DNA of 64,000 nucleotides from Mactra quadrangularis (lineage: Eukaryota > Mollusca > Bivalvia > Venerida > Mactridae). Made by a program: the position numbers and the translations under genes. Below are positions 11,821 through 23,094 of the stretch, one piece after another. The notes under the pieces were generated by a model, which saw only the letters and a program-made list of their open reading frames with translations, was not told where the DNA came from and did not search any database. Within the stretch, counting starts at the first letter, position 1. Each line of letters starts with the position of its first letter. The DNA lies in contig CM046297.1 of assembly GCA_025267735.1 (NCBI GenBank), positions 28,050,011 to 28,114,010 of the forward strand, written 5' to 3'.

Positions 11821-12151
11821 CCGAACAGAACGCATATTATCATTTGTATTTTGCTACCACTCGTCATAAAAACTCGCCTATTGAAATAAGGATGATTTTA
11901 TCAGAATGAAATAACCATGCTTAAGTCTTTCATATGAACGTTTTTCACAGTACATGTATTTTTAATTTTGAATTGATTGGATTAAGCATTCATTATTTTA
12001 TAAATATGTCCTAATTTAAGTGTATATTTTGTTGCAAAATGTTTTGTAGTATTACCCCCTAGGTTTTTTGTAATTATCTTCAAAGGATATTCCATTCTTT
12101 ACTAAACAAGATTGATTGATTTATATTTAAGATATTAGTGTATGTACGATA

Positions 12152-12245
12152 TTAGGGCTGTCATGATACGCCTGAAGTGTATCGCGATGTATTGCAATAC
12201 GCTTGCACCGTACCGTGATACGTACCACGATATTTTTAGATTCGT
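12152..12245 (+). mobile_element. hAT-type MITE end
   Basis: Starts TAGGGCTGTCATGATACGCC, then repeated short ATTGCAATACG and CGTACC motifs, as in the elements at 16.88 and 21.8 kb. The far end was not found. Confidence 0.6.
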
Positions 12246-12589
12246 TGTGCTTCCGTTGTAATTAACAGAAACATTGCATATCCTACCTGCAGCTACTGAT
12301 AGAATCTAGCCTATTTAAGTCTATATGGTCATTTAAGACTGTGATACTTTTTTGTATAAAAAAGATGTTTAAAATGGAAAAAAAACAACAATACCCTTGG
12401 CTGCGGAACGTCCTAGCAATCAGGCTCCCGGACGCCATGCTAGTTTCACAACTTCCTGTCCCAAAGTATTCGATTTAAGAACATATTTTGCACAACCAAT
12501 CGAACGCGCCCAATCTGTTAAATTCTTGTAACATAAGCTTAAATTGAATGAACAATAAAAAAATGATGTTTCGCTGTTTGACATTATAG

Positions 12590-12706
12590 TCAAATTTTCA
12601 TAGAAGGTATAACCCCTCTAGGTAGGATTCGAACCCGTACCCCCTTCGGGACACGAGATTCCAAATCCCGGCGCGCTACCAACTGTGCTATCAACCCGGG
12701 TTAGGG
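12590..12706 (-). mobile_element. SINE family A, head only
   Basis: Minus-strand copy of the tRNA-like head and the first part of the body. It has an A box, a B box (GGGTTCGAATCC) and the GGGGTTATACC segment. The 3' two thirds are absent. Confidence 0.8.
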
Positions 12707-12949
12707 CAGCTAGTAAACACTGGCAAGGATATGTACTTAGAAATGTGTAAAAGGAGAAGGCTCTAGAAAGTTCTAGCGATCTAGATCTGATCAAGGTCCG
12801 TGAGAAGGGCAACTGACATCTGAAATTTGACTGAAAAATGTAGAAATGCCTCCATACCCACTACTTTTCAGGTAACTATATAAAAATGAAATTACCCAGC
12901 TTAAGACTATATATACGGTTCTACTAAAATGTGATTAGTTGTCGCTATG

Positions 12950-13165
12950 TCGGGTGTGGCCGAGCGGTTTCGACGTAAGACTAGTAATAATTGGATAGCC
13001 AGCTTCACCTTGGTTCGAATCTCATCCACAAACTATCCTGTTGTTTCCTTGAGCAAGAAATTTTATCCTACTAGCTTAGTACTTGGGGACCAGGAAGTGG
13101 ACTAAAGAGCGATAAATCTAAGTTGAAAAACTTGTTTCAAAGTCGAGCTTAAATAAACTAGTATA
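12950..13165 (+). mobile_element. SINE family C (Leu/Ser-like head)
   Basis: Head GGTGTGGCCGAGCGGTTT resembles the start of class II tRNAs (Leu or Ser). A B-box-like GGTTCGAATCTC and a body shared with 20.2 and 61.8 kb follow, including GGACCAGGAAGTGGACTA and AATCTAAGTTG. The anticodon arm is not tRNA-like, so this is not a functional tRNA. Confidence 0.75.
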
Positions 13166-13604
13166 AACTAAGATGTCTCGATGTATATATTTGCCAAAGA
13201 TTGTCAAACACTATCTTTCATCGATTCTGCAATAATACACAGGTCCTATTTCCGTGTTTGGACACCATACAAGTGTATTGTTTTAATCAAGTGATATATT
13301 TGTCACGGATTGTGAATATGAAAGACTTCTATAATGAATATATTGATTATAGTATCGTTATCACCCTGTATGAAGTTTCATGATGAAATTATGTTTCATT
13401 TGTATGTGGATGGAACTACAACATGAGGATGCATTCAAAACTATAGTTTTGTTCTTTGGACATCTCATGTAAAACAGCCATGGTTTAGCTCTATAAACAA
13501 AATAGTAATAACACCGATCTAATCAGATAGTATTGCAGTAGCGTACATAAGATTTGAATATAATGATGTTTGTTACAGGGCCAAATAGAATAAAACCAGA
13601 TCAG

Positions 13605-13740
13605 AACAGACCTGCAGCTAGTAGGATAAAGTTCTTTCAAGCCTTAAGGAAACAACGAGTATGTCTAGAATAAGATTTAAACCAACGCGAAACTGGCTAT
13701 CCAATGATTTCCAGTCCACATCGTAACCAATTTGTCACGT
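13605..13740 (-). mobile_element. SINE family C, partial copy
   Basis: Minus-strand copy of the middle of family C. It contains CATTGGATAGCCAG, GCGTTGGTTT and CTACTAGCT segments. Both ends are lost. Confidence 0.6.
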
Positions 13741-13794
13741 TAGCGCCATAAAAACAAACATAATTATTCAACTTTTCACTACTATGCCATACTA

Positions 13795-13832
13795 CGCTTT
13801 TGACTTACGATGATTTTTATCGTAAGCCTGTT
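13795..13832. repeat. Short hairpin, GACTTACGATGATTTTTATCGTAAG
   Basis: The TTACGAT/ATCGTAA hairpin is the end motif of the MITE copies at 37.0 and 57.9 kb. Here it stands alone. Confidence 0.5.
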
Positions 13833-13834
13833 TC

Positions 13835-15870
13835 TGAGTTTGATTGACATGTATGAACACAATAATGGTTAACCTTTTGATATTTTCAGACGAAAATCAA
13901 GTGATATGTTAAGTATATCAAATAATTGATTCTAATCATCTGCTAAAATAATATGACTTCAAAAAAAACTTCAAAGAGTGATAACCAGCTTGATCAAATC
14001 ATTTCATGTTTATTATTGTGTCAGTTAAACCTCCCACTGGATTGTTTTATAGCTGTTTTAGTGTTTTATTGATAACACTATTTATATACTTTCATCATTG
14101 AAAGTTCTCGACAAACGTTTTAGCGATGTTAGATTTGGAACCTTGATAACTTCTTTCGTACTGTTATGTAATGGATAAAGCTTTATATATATACCACTAT
14201 GTAGGGTGTTCTAATCATTTAACTGTTTTACTGGACTAAGCCCCGGTATTCGCTCATCTGAAACACCATTTTCAGCCAACCACTTTTTAATTCAAACTTT
14301 AAGAGGGGTATTAAATGTCGTGGCTAGAAATCGAACCCAATTTTCATTTCCTGTTTATAAATCCAAATATTTTTTTCGGGTGTGGATTATAAGTACATTT
14401 TGAAATGGGTCGGTTTGTATAAAGGACATTTTCAGGTCACGGAAATTGCTGTGTAGTTACAATCTGATAAGTAATGTCTCATTCAGAACTCCGCTACGAG
14501 TTACGAATAACCTCGGACATATTTAGACGCCATTTTGCAACTGTCACATTTCGAAACAATGCTTTGACCGGTGTTGAAGTAAACAAATCCACGATCGTTT
14601 AGGCGATGAGTGATGTTTCGTTTTTAGTCAATAAATTTGAAATTACACAATTCAATGATATTGCTGAACAATATTTACTTAGATATATAATAAAGAAATA
14701 TGTTTTGACTAAGATCTGTGTGTAAACTACAAGAATTATTTTGCATAACCGTTACGTGCTTCGCCTCGCGTAGGTAGTAAAAACCCAAGCCACCAGGGTA
14801 GACCCCAAGAATCCTTCCGAGATTATTAATTCATGAAAGGTCGAGGGTTTCCGAATGATAATGTCTTTGAGTAATCCGATATAGGCGTTAATTTAAAATA
14901 TTTAAAATATTTTGAATAGGTTAGAACGAAATGTAATCCACACGTTGTGACCAGGAAGCGGACGTTTTATAGTGACGTACTAAAGCCTCTATATGAGGCC
15001 CTATTTATTGTGGGCAGACGCATGAAATCCGTCTTACAATCTTAAAGTAATAAAAATATAACAATAAGCTTTAGAAACAAAATTATCATTTAAAACCGCT
15101 TTGTCTTCCAAGTTCAGATTTGACCAAGTGCCCATTACTTAAAGGGGGGAGCACATTATATGCACTATGTTTGCTAAAGTGGTTTATATGATCGAAATTT
15201 CTTTTAGAGTTTAATTATATTATATGGAGAAAGATGTATCCTATCTAAATATATCACGATAAAATATATTGTTTAATGTATTGACAACCAAATTTTACTT
15301 ATAAATAAAAAAAGTAATAAAAATCCAATGAACCAAATAAATAACTAGTTTCGTTGCTGTCCATGGAGAGTGTGAGACTTAAAATAGGGATTACAATATG
15401 AAACAATGTTTTATAGAACGAGCTAAACAAATACTGTGTATTTTCCGTGCTGATAATCAGAGCTAAGTCGGGTTTGTCCAATGAAAACAATAATTTAAAC
15501 TTACGGAAATTCCCGAGTAGTTACGGTTGCAATCGGAACACTTCGGTGATTTTCGTCGATGTGTAGAAAATCGCCAAGGATTTTCGAATGTTTCGATTGT
15601 TTGTATACAAAACAAGACATGGGTATAAACCATTAGCGACAAGTCCAGTTCCGATGTATCAAAGTCATGGTGACTTTAATTAGTTGGTTCAGAACCGTGT
15701 CAGTCGTCATTGTTTTATTGTGATAACTAACAATGGATAACTGATGACGTCAGAGACATGTGATTTCTTTTTCTATAGACAGTTTAAAGAGTAAATTACT
15801 TCCATTATAAACAGTTATGATACGAGAATGTGAGTTTATTCTATATTATTGGGTACAGGTAACATCATAA
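13835..15870. other. No gene or recognised repeat
   Basis: About 2 kb of AT-rich sequence. Short open frames (for example 15299-15490, minus) have no recognisable domain. I see no repeat shared with other parts of the window. Confidence 0.4.
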
Positions 15871-15877
15871 AAGGTTA

Positions 15878-16101
15878 GGCCACAACAAATTGATGATATG
15901 TTCTATGGATTCGCTCGCACCTTAATTTTGACAGTTTTTACACAAAAAAAAATTATTTCCTCGCTCGCTCATAAAAATTTGGTCGAACCACTATATAAAG
16001 CAAGTGAATAAAGACTTTTTTTTTCTTTTTTTTTCTTCGCTCGCTCGCCCCATTTTTTTTCCAGAAAAATCCATAGAACATATGATCAACTTGTTGAGGC
16101 C
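15878..16101. mobile_element. Harbinger-type MITE, 224 bp
   Basis: Inverted ends of about 34 bp (GGCCACAACAAATTGATGAT at the left; GGCCTCAACAAGTTGATCAT on the other strand at the right). They are flanked by TTA at 15875-15877 and 16102-16104. A TTA/TAA target site with GG-starting ends is the PIF/Harbinger signature. The inside holds CGCTCG repeats and poly-T; there is no coding frame. Confidence 0.8.
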
Positions 16102-16536
16102 TTAAATACAAAAGGCCGCTTATGACCTCAAAATTGGTAAAGAACGCTGAATGAAATAGGTTGCCTATAGCGTTCTGATAAGTACTATAAAACAGCTGTA
16201 TTTTAATATATATGTGCCAAAACACAGTTTCGTACAGTTTTCGAATAATTATAAAGAAATAACACCAGGTGCAAACAACCATCTACCAATCAGCAAAATT
16301 ATGGTTTTATCTAACGCCAAGCTTGATGCAATGATTTGTATTGCGGTAAAACTAAGCAGCTTCAAGCATCGAGTCAAGCGGAGACTCGAGTTTCAAGTCC
16401 TCCATGGACTGCCAAAAATTTCATGACCAAAACTGTGCATAGATGATAAGACTATATAATGTCCTTTTTTAAAGTTTGTAGGTGGCAGACCCCACCCATC
16501 ATACAAGGAAGTGGTGATCATGAGTTACACTAAGGG

Positions 16537-16624
16537 CAATCTCCGTAAACAGATATCCTGTAGACCGCTCTTGTATTAACGAGTGGGCGAGCGGAGAATT
16601 TTAGATCGGGTTTTTATCAGATTG
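16537..16624 (+). mobile_element. 88-bp deletion derivative of a MULE-like MITE
   Basis: Carries both ends of the larger copies at 34.7 and 60.8 kb (CAATCTCCGTAAAC at the left, GGGTTTTTATCAGATTG at the right) and lacks the interior. The flanking 9-mers CACTAAGGG and CACTATGGA match at 7 of 9 positions, consistent with an aged 9-bp target-site duplication. Confidence 0.75.
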
Positions 16625-16734
16625 CACTATGGACAACGAAGTAACATGCCAGTTTTGTACAGATAAACTTCATTCTGATGAATTTAAAACGTTAAGTGCA
16701 GTTTAAACCTCTGATCATTGAAATCACCTTTAGG

Positions 16735-16880
16735 TAGGTGATCCTTCACAGTACCAATTTACAACTACGTGGAGTTAAATAACTGTTGGTAAGTTTCTTG
16801 CTCAAATAAATTAATAGCGCTCTTAGTAGTGTTCGAACCAAGGACCTATGGATCCCTAACTGCGCGTCCTATCACTGGAA
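16735..16880 (-). mobile_element. SINE family D, minus strand
   Basis: Reverse complement gives a tRNA-like head with the GACGCGCAGTTAGGG and GGTTCGAAC boxes, followed by CTTGAGCAAG-like and ACTGTG segments. The layout matches the copies at 22.8 and 30.0 kb. It directly abuts the hAT element that begins at 16883. Confidence 0.65.
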
Positions 16881-16882
16881 CA

Positions 16883-17560
16883 TAGGGCTGTCACGATATA
16901 CCAGTATACCGGTAAATTGCAATATGCAGCTGTGGCAATACGTACCGCGGTACGAATTTAACGTACCTTTTTATTTTCATTGAAAAATTCTTTCCTTCAC
17001 CAAATGAAAGAAGCGAAATATCAGTTTCAATGGTTCATTCAATTAAAGCTTACGATTAAAGAATTTAACCAATCTGGGCGCGTTTACAATGTTCCTATAA
17101 CTCTAAAAATTCCTAGTTTTCTCCAGTCTGCTACAGGCACTTTCCCAACAAAATCCTATAAAATTCTTCTTTTTTTAATGTCGCATTCAACACATATATA
17201 GGTCATATACACGACGGCCAGCTCTTTCTACTATAGGTTTTCTGGACACTTATCTATCAACAGTACTAACTTACCCTACCACGAGGCCGACAACTCATGT
17301 ATAGGGTATGACCTGCCGCGACCGGGTTTCGAACCTGCGATCTCCGGATTCGAAGTCAGATATGCTATCCACTACGCCACGGCCGCGGCTATAAAATTCA
17401 TCAATACTGAACGGTTGAAAAAGTCTTTTAAGACAAAAGTATTATGCAGCCGTTTCTTGGTTTGCAAAAGCAATATATCGTGGTACGTATCGCGAAACAG
17501 TTCTAGCGCATCGCAATATACCGCGATACGCTTCTGGCGTATATACAGGAACACTACTGA
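16883..17560. mobile_element. hAT-type element interrupted by a SINE
   Basis: Begins TAGGGCTGTCACGATATACC. It ends near 17520-17560 with inverted ATACCGCGATACGC motifs of the same style as 12.15 and 21.8 kb. A tRNA-Arg-headed SINE sits inside (about 17175-17391). The right terminus is degraded, so no clear target duplication was read. Confidence 0.6.
17175..17391 (-). mobile_element. SINE with tRNA-Arg-like head
   Basis: On the minus strand, 17391 to about 17316 folds as a tRNA. The acceptor stem GCCGCGG pairs with TCGCGGC, there is an A box TGGCGTAGTGG, the anticodon loop CTTCGAA reads TCG (Arg), and the T arm contains GGTTCGAAACC. The downstream body is recognisably that of family A (GGCCTCGTGGTAGGGTA, GTCCAGAAAACC, GCCGTCGTGTATATGACC). 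This is a different head on the same body. T and anticodon stems are mismatched, so it is not a working tRNA gene. Confidence 0.75.
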
Positions 17561-17994
17561 TACGGTCACATGTGGGGAATATTGAAAGGACATTATCATC
17601 TCAATGTGTCCTGTAGACTGTTATTAAAACCTTTATAATGTATCATTAACTCTCGCCAATAGTTTAATGGCATCCGGCGATTATAAAATAACATACAGGC
17701 TCCATTTAATACATTTGTATTGTATGTATTGTTCTCACAAACAATCAGGATGGATTATTCTCGTCTCTGGAGATAAAAATGCGATTCATTAGACGTAAAA
17801 TGTTTAAAAAATACCATTGACATAATCATCCATAATAATCAGGAGTTGTTATGACTCAATACCTGATTGTCTAATTGATTTTTAATGATACCTACATAGG
17901 GAAAACATTTCCGCGAAAAAAAATTGTTTTTATATAATTTATATGTTTGGTATGTTCTGTGTGAGGTTTGTAACTGAAAAACGTTGTGCAGCTA

Positions 17995-18495
17995 CGTTGA
18001 ATGTGACAGTAACGTTATTAATGTCGCACTGGCATAATTAAAGTCGCACTTGCGTTTTTAAGGTCGCACGGGCGTTATAAAAGCCGCACTGACATTTCTA
18101 ATGTCGCACTGGCATTACTAAAATCGCACTGGCGTTATAAAGTCGCATTGACGTTATTAATGTACCACTAACGTTAAATGTAGCTCTGACGTTATAAAAT
18201 TCGCACTGACATTTCCAATGTCGCACTGACATTACTAAAGTCGCACTGGCAATATAAAAGTCGCATTGACGTTGTTAATGTACCACTAACGTTAAATGTA
18301 GCACTAACGTTATAAAGTCGCACTGATGTTAAATGTAGCACTGCCGTTAGAAACCTTGCACTAACGTTATATATACCGCTTCGACAAAACATATCGCATC
18401 AATTTTTAATGTCGCACCGACGTTAAATGTTGCACGTACGTTAAATGTCGCATCTGTTTGAACATTGCATCGTTTTTATTATCGCAGCGTCGCAT
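17995..18495. repeat. 18-20-bp tandem array with a higher-order unit
   Basis: About 25 copies of a unit like GTCGCACTGACGTTATAAA. A longer unit of about 117 bp, made of six or so variants, is repeated (compare 18091 on with 18208 on). It has many CpGs. Confidence 0.85.
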
Positions 18496-18550
18496 GGCCG
18501 ACATTTAATCGTACGACCGACATTTTGTGCAGCAATACGTGACAATGGTG

Positions 18551-18843
18551 CATTTATTTATCCATTTTGTTGGGTTTAACGCCATAGTAACACACTGTTT
18601 AGTTATATAATGGCGTCCAGCGCACCTAATCTAGCTTTTCTGGAACCTTGTCTACAACCAGTATTCACCTACCCTTCCACAAGGTCGGAAACTTCTCCAT
18701 ATACCTTATTAATGGAGGAAAATTGAAATTATTGTCTAATTTTCATGGAGGGGTATAATCTCTCAGGGTGGGATTCGAACCCGCACCCCCTTCGGGACAC
18801 AATATTCGAAAAGGCGCGCTACCAACTGCCCTACCGACCTTGG
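18551..18843 (-). mobile_element. SINE family A, full length
   Basis: Minus-strand copy with 3' tail (GTTAAACCCAACAAAATGG on that strand), body and tRNA-like head. The head ends near CCAAGGTCGG at 18843. The B box GGGTTCGAATCC is intact. Confidence 0.85.
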
Positions 18844-19343
18844 TTGCCAATGGTACAATACTTAGTTGATTCAACGTTGATGCTAAAATAAACATACAGC
18901 ATGGTTCGAAGTATATTCAAGTCACCTTCGGAAGTGATACAAATTTATCATAATTCTTGCGTCTTAAGACTCACCAGGGTCTTTCTCCTATTTGAAAGAC
19001 CATGGACTCACTAAACTCTAAAACAGGAAACAACCCATTTTTTAAAAAAATGTGTATTCACTATTATATGACGAACAAAGAATACGGGAAAACCCCAAAG
19101 AATGTGAAAATACGTCATTCAGAATAAACGCGCCCTGAGCTCCTTGACTTCATTGTTTACGGTACTATAGAACCTTGGGATTCAATGGTGATTTGTATTT
19201 TTTTTAAATTTTTTGTAAACCAAGATGACTACTGTGTATTATGTTATCTTTACAATCTTTAGTTAGACTCATATCTCATAATCAATATAATATCCTTGAA
19301 ATTACTTTAAACACTGAATATACTACTTGAAATTTATACGTAT

Positions 19344-19550
19344 GTACGGAGCCCCTAAAGTGACATTTTGAAATATTTTTTTTATTTTTACAACTATTTC
19401 GTTTAAACGAAACATTATTTCTTTTTTTTTAAATAATTATTTCGTATTTACATAATATTATTCCATTAATACGAAATAATATTACGTTTAAACGTAATAG
19501 TTGTGAAAATAAAAACAGTATTTTAAAATGTCACTTTAGGGGCTCCGTAC
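19344..19550. mobile_element. 207-bp hairpin MITE
   Basis: Terminal inverted repeats GTACGGAGCCCCTAAAGTGA are perfect. Complementarity continues through T-rich and GTTTAAAC-containing inner arms, so almost the whole element can fold. No coding frame; superfamily not assigned. Confidence 0.85.
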
Positions 19551-19576
19551 GTACATGTATGTCCATAAATTTGAAT

Positions 19577-19905
19577 TGTTTATTTTAACTCAGATGGTAC
19601 TTTACAGCACGCAAGTCTACTGATTGCGGGGTCGTGGTTTCGATTCCCGGGCAGGGCGTATTAGCGTATTTATGTAGAGTCTATAGTCTTGAAATTATTT
19701 CTTCTATGGCCATTCTCCCTCCAACCACTGATTCTTAATTATACATGTCAGTAGTCAGTAAATATCGAAAGTATGTGCCTGGGAACTGGCTAACAGCTGA
19801 ATCCAGAGATTTAGCCTTTCCAGGAAGAGTGATTAGGTGGACTGACCGCCGTGGTATACCCAATCCAATGTGTTTCTACGGCTTAAACCCAACAAACATG
19901 ATTGT
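19577..19905 (+). mobile_element. SINE family B, near full length
   Basis: The tRNA-like head (ACTCAGATGGTA..., B box GTTTCGATTCCCG) is followed by a body with CAGCTGAATCCAGAGATTTA and TGACCGCCGTGGTATACCC. The 3' end is TACGGCTTAAACCCAACAAA. Confidence 0.8.
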
Positions 19906-20216
19906 TCTAAAGAAACAAGGCTTTGTTCAAGGACTCTGAGGGTCATTGTTCGTGTACAATAAACTTATATTTCTGAATGTACAACCAGAAATAAATGCAC
20001 TAATGTATAATGACTTCTTTGAAATTTGAAAACAAATATTTGTTTACATTATGAGTTAAAACGCAATGTTTGGGAACAAAATCATAAGAATATAAAAAAG
20101 TAAAAAAGTTCCCCCGAAAAGCACCGTATTTGCACTAAACAAAAACTGCATTTTTATTCAATGTATGTTATTTCCTAATTTAGAAAATGTGGTAAGAAAT
20201 AAATAGTATGTGTTGG

Positions 20217-20430
20217 AACGGGTGTGGTCGATTGGTTTCAAACTTTGGACTAGTAATCATTGGATAGCCACATCCGTGTTGGTTCAAATTACATAAAAGT
20301 ACCCACCTAGTTGTTTTCTTCAGCAAGAAACTTAGTCTTACTAGCTCAGTACCGGGGTACCATAATGTGGGCTAGAGTGTGGTTATTCTAAGTCGGTAAA
20401 ACTTGATTCACATTTGAACTAAAGTAAAAT
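20217..20430 (+). mobile_element. SINE family C copy
   Basis: Starts ACGGGTGTGGTCGATTGGTT. It contains ACTAGTAATCATTGGATAGC and the tail segment TTCTAAGTCGGTAAAACTTG. Aligns throughout with 12.95 kb. Confidence 0.75.
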
Positions 20431-21810
20431 GTTGCATGTATAAACAAAGTTTGTAGAATGGATACGTAAGAGACATATGACATTAAAAGAAGGCCTATAA
20501 TTTCGTTAAAATAGTTTTATTCAAATTTCATGGTTTAAAGCCTCGGTATCAAAAGCAAAACTGATTTTGCACTGCAAAGAAAATAGACATTTATTCATTT
20601 CAAACACCTCTAATAAAAACAATTTTATAATTAAATGCAAGAATAGCTTAAATGTGGTTGTTATTTATTGCATTTCAAAGTGAAAGTAGATCGAAACCGA
20701 AAGTAGAATTTAGTTGTCAATATTTGAAATAATTGTTTTGATCACACTACGTTTAAGGTGAGGTCTTGTTATAGAAAAAAAAACTGCTCCAAACTACATA
20801 GTTAGGCTCTTTAAATATTTTGGATCAGATATATTGAACTTTAGCTATAAATTAAAATTGAACTTTCTTATAAAAGTACTCCACTTTTTTTAGAAATACA
20901 CAATTTGTCAAACACAAATTTAGAAAGCAGAATTGTTTGAACTGTTTAATGTGTCTCTATTTCAAGTGATATTCTGATAACTTCATGTTTGTAAAAACAG
21001 TTTACAAGTCTACTGTTGATGAATATATCTTCTTATGGGGGCTTTAAAATAGAATTCATTAAGTGCATTAAATTACAATAGTATTTAAAATTGAAATGTT
21101 ATATCTAAGTATTCAAACTTTTGACATTAAGGAACAAAAATTCTGAAATATAATATAAAGATAAAAATCAAAGATTAATATACAATGTATTTCATTTCCT
21201 TATATCTTATTTCATTCTTTTTTCATGAAAAAATGATTAAATATATCAAAGAAACAAAAAGAAAAAAGTCAACTGTTATAAAAATATTACTTTTCGAATA
21301 ACTATGAATTTTTAATTGACTTAGAACAGTCGAAACTGTTTTTATAAACCTCTGTCTCTAGCAACGTTCTGTCTACAGCGACCAATTTGTATCCCTTTCT
21401 CTCAAGGCATTTTACATAGAATTGATCAATCCTGTGAAACGTGTCATCTTTAATATGATAAAATTTGTCAATTGTTTTGTTCTGCTTTCTTCTGTACTGC
21501 GCTGCACTGCTCTGTCCTGCCCTGCCCCCGATCTGTTCTGTTCTGTTCAATTAAATGTATCGGTATTCATATTTTAAATCCAATGATTGGATTGGCTCGT
21601 GTGGTATATGTATACTTATTTCAAAATTAGTAAAGATTTGAGAAATATAATATGCTTGTGTATAATCTTCAATGAAAATTTATGATATTGAGATGTATTA
21701 TTTTAGACAAAATATACAAACTTTTAATGATTCATATGTATACACAATATAAAAACAAATAGGAATATTGATACAGCCTCTGATAATTTTAAAACTTATT
21801 AAAACCACAT
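20431..21810. other. No firm gene
   Basis: AT-rich. A segment near 20660-20715 (GAAAGTAGATCGAAACCGAA) recurs inverted at about 35335-35390, so at least part is dispersed repeat. A minus-strand open frame at 21302-21550 begins in an AGAACAG-type repeat and is not convincing as a gene. Confidence 0.4.
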
Positions 21811-21816
21811 AATTAC

Positions 21817-22274
21817 TAGGGGTGTAACAATACGGTAAAAACCGTATTGCAATATATTGCAATACACGAAACCCGTATTGCAATATATTGCAATATATTG
21901 CAATACATATTGTTTTTTGCGCATACATGCATAGCATAAATTAATGCATGTGCAAGTTTAATTTTATCAACATTATACATAGATATTTGTATTTTCAAAT
22001 GATCTACACGTATTACGCAAATGCTTGAATAAGTTAGAAAAAAGGTTTTGAATGGACTTTCAAAGATAATTATTCTCTCACATTACGAAAAATATTTCAA
22101 GTTTCCGAACTTATTTAAATATTAATTCAAACATCTAAATTTCAGACTCTGATTAAAACAATCAGTATGGAACATAACTAGAAAAATCGGTTCAGAGAAA
22201 AACGAACCGGTTAAAAACCGTCAGAAGTCGTATTGCAATATTAACCGGTATATCGGTTAACCGTTACATCCCTA
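21817..22274. mobile_element. hAT-type MITE with intact 8-bp target duplication
   Basis: Ends TAGGGGTGTAAC and, inverted, TAGGGATGTAAC. It is flanked on both sides by ATAATTAC (21809-21816 and 22275-22282). Subterminal regions repeat ATTGCAATA and CGGTATA motifs. An 8-bp duplication with TAGGG ends is typical of hAT. No transposase frame. Confidence 0.92.
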
Positions 22275-22504
22275 ATAATTACTGATTGATTAAAGCTATT
22301 CGCTCAATGATTTGTTTTGTTATTTATATTTTTAAATTACTAGTACCTATTTGTGTCTGTACATGTGTTATGAAAATGAATTCTTATTGTTTTAAGAAAA
22401 TATGACCCATAGGTTGTGAGACATATAAAATAAAAGTCACCAAGTGAAAACCGTACTAGAATTACCTATACTGTTACACTTTTTATACATAAAATTTAAT
22501 ATTT

Positions 22505-22650
22505 TACAGCTGTCTGTCAATTTGCACTAAAAGTGGCATTATTAGAACCCTGTTTTACTACTTCCGAAATGTTCCTGTCAACTTTTGAGAGTTTAAGAAA
22601 AGTTGACAGTCATTTTAGTTGATATCTATAAATGAGCTGCTTTAAGTACG
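22505..22650 (-). mobile_element. Fragment of the AGGTACT/TTAA MITE family
   Basis: CTGTCTGTCAATTTGCACTA, then GTCAACTTTTG and GTTTAAGAAAAGTTGACA, match the second half of the 48.1-kb copy. Only one part is kept. Confidence 0.6.
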
Positions 22651-22771
22651 AACATTTGCTTAAAAATAGTTTATTCGTTTGTATGACAAGGTTCGTGGCA
22701 TTATGATAAATAATAAGTCCAACGCGCCATCAGAAAAAAATTGAAGTATGGGTCTTAGCGGAACTAGTATA

Positions 22772-22950
22772 AGGAGAGGTAGTCCAGGGGTGGGACGCGC
22801 GCTTAGGGGTCGAGAGGTCCTGGGTTCAAACCCTACTTATATCCATAAGCAGGAAGTTTACCTGCGATTGCTTCACTCCACCTGGATGTAAATGGGTACG
22901 TGTTAGGGTAATGCCCTGCATGATGCTGCTGCAATATGCGTCGTATGTTA
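22772..22950 (+). mobile_element. SINE family D
   Basis: tRNA-like head AGTCCAGGGGTGGGACGCGC, then GGTCCTGGGTTCAAACCC (B box), then a body with TTACCTGCGATTGCTTCACT and GGATGTAAATGGGTACGTGT. The copy at 30.0 kb shares it in inverse orientation. Confidence 0.75.
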
Positions 22951-23094
22951 ACAGTTGGTGTGTGACTCGATGATTGGGAAGTTAATGTCAAGAGTCGACT
23001 GAATAGTGACACTAATAGTAGACTTAAAAAACGCTTGCTTTACCTTTAACTTTATAACTTGATGTAAGTAAAGTAGGACGTACATAGAGCTGTA

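Noticed and set aside
17316..17391. tRNA-Arg (TCG) gene on the minus strand
   Set aside because: Anticodon and T stems are mismatched and a SINE body follows immediately, so it is a retroposon head.
21302..21550. Minus-strand frame of 82 codons with a fairly protein-like second half
   Set aside because: Its start lies in an AGAACAG-type repeat, no domain is recognised and no neighbouring exon was found. A homology search of residues about 25-80 would decide; a hit to a known protein would change this.
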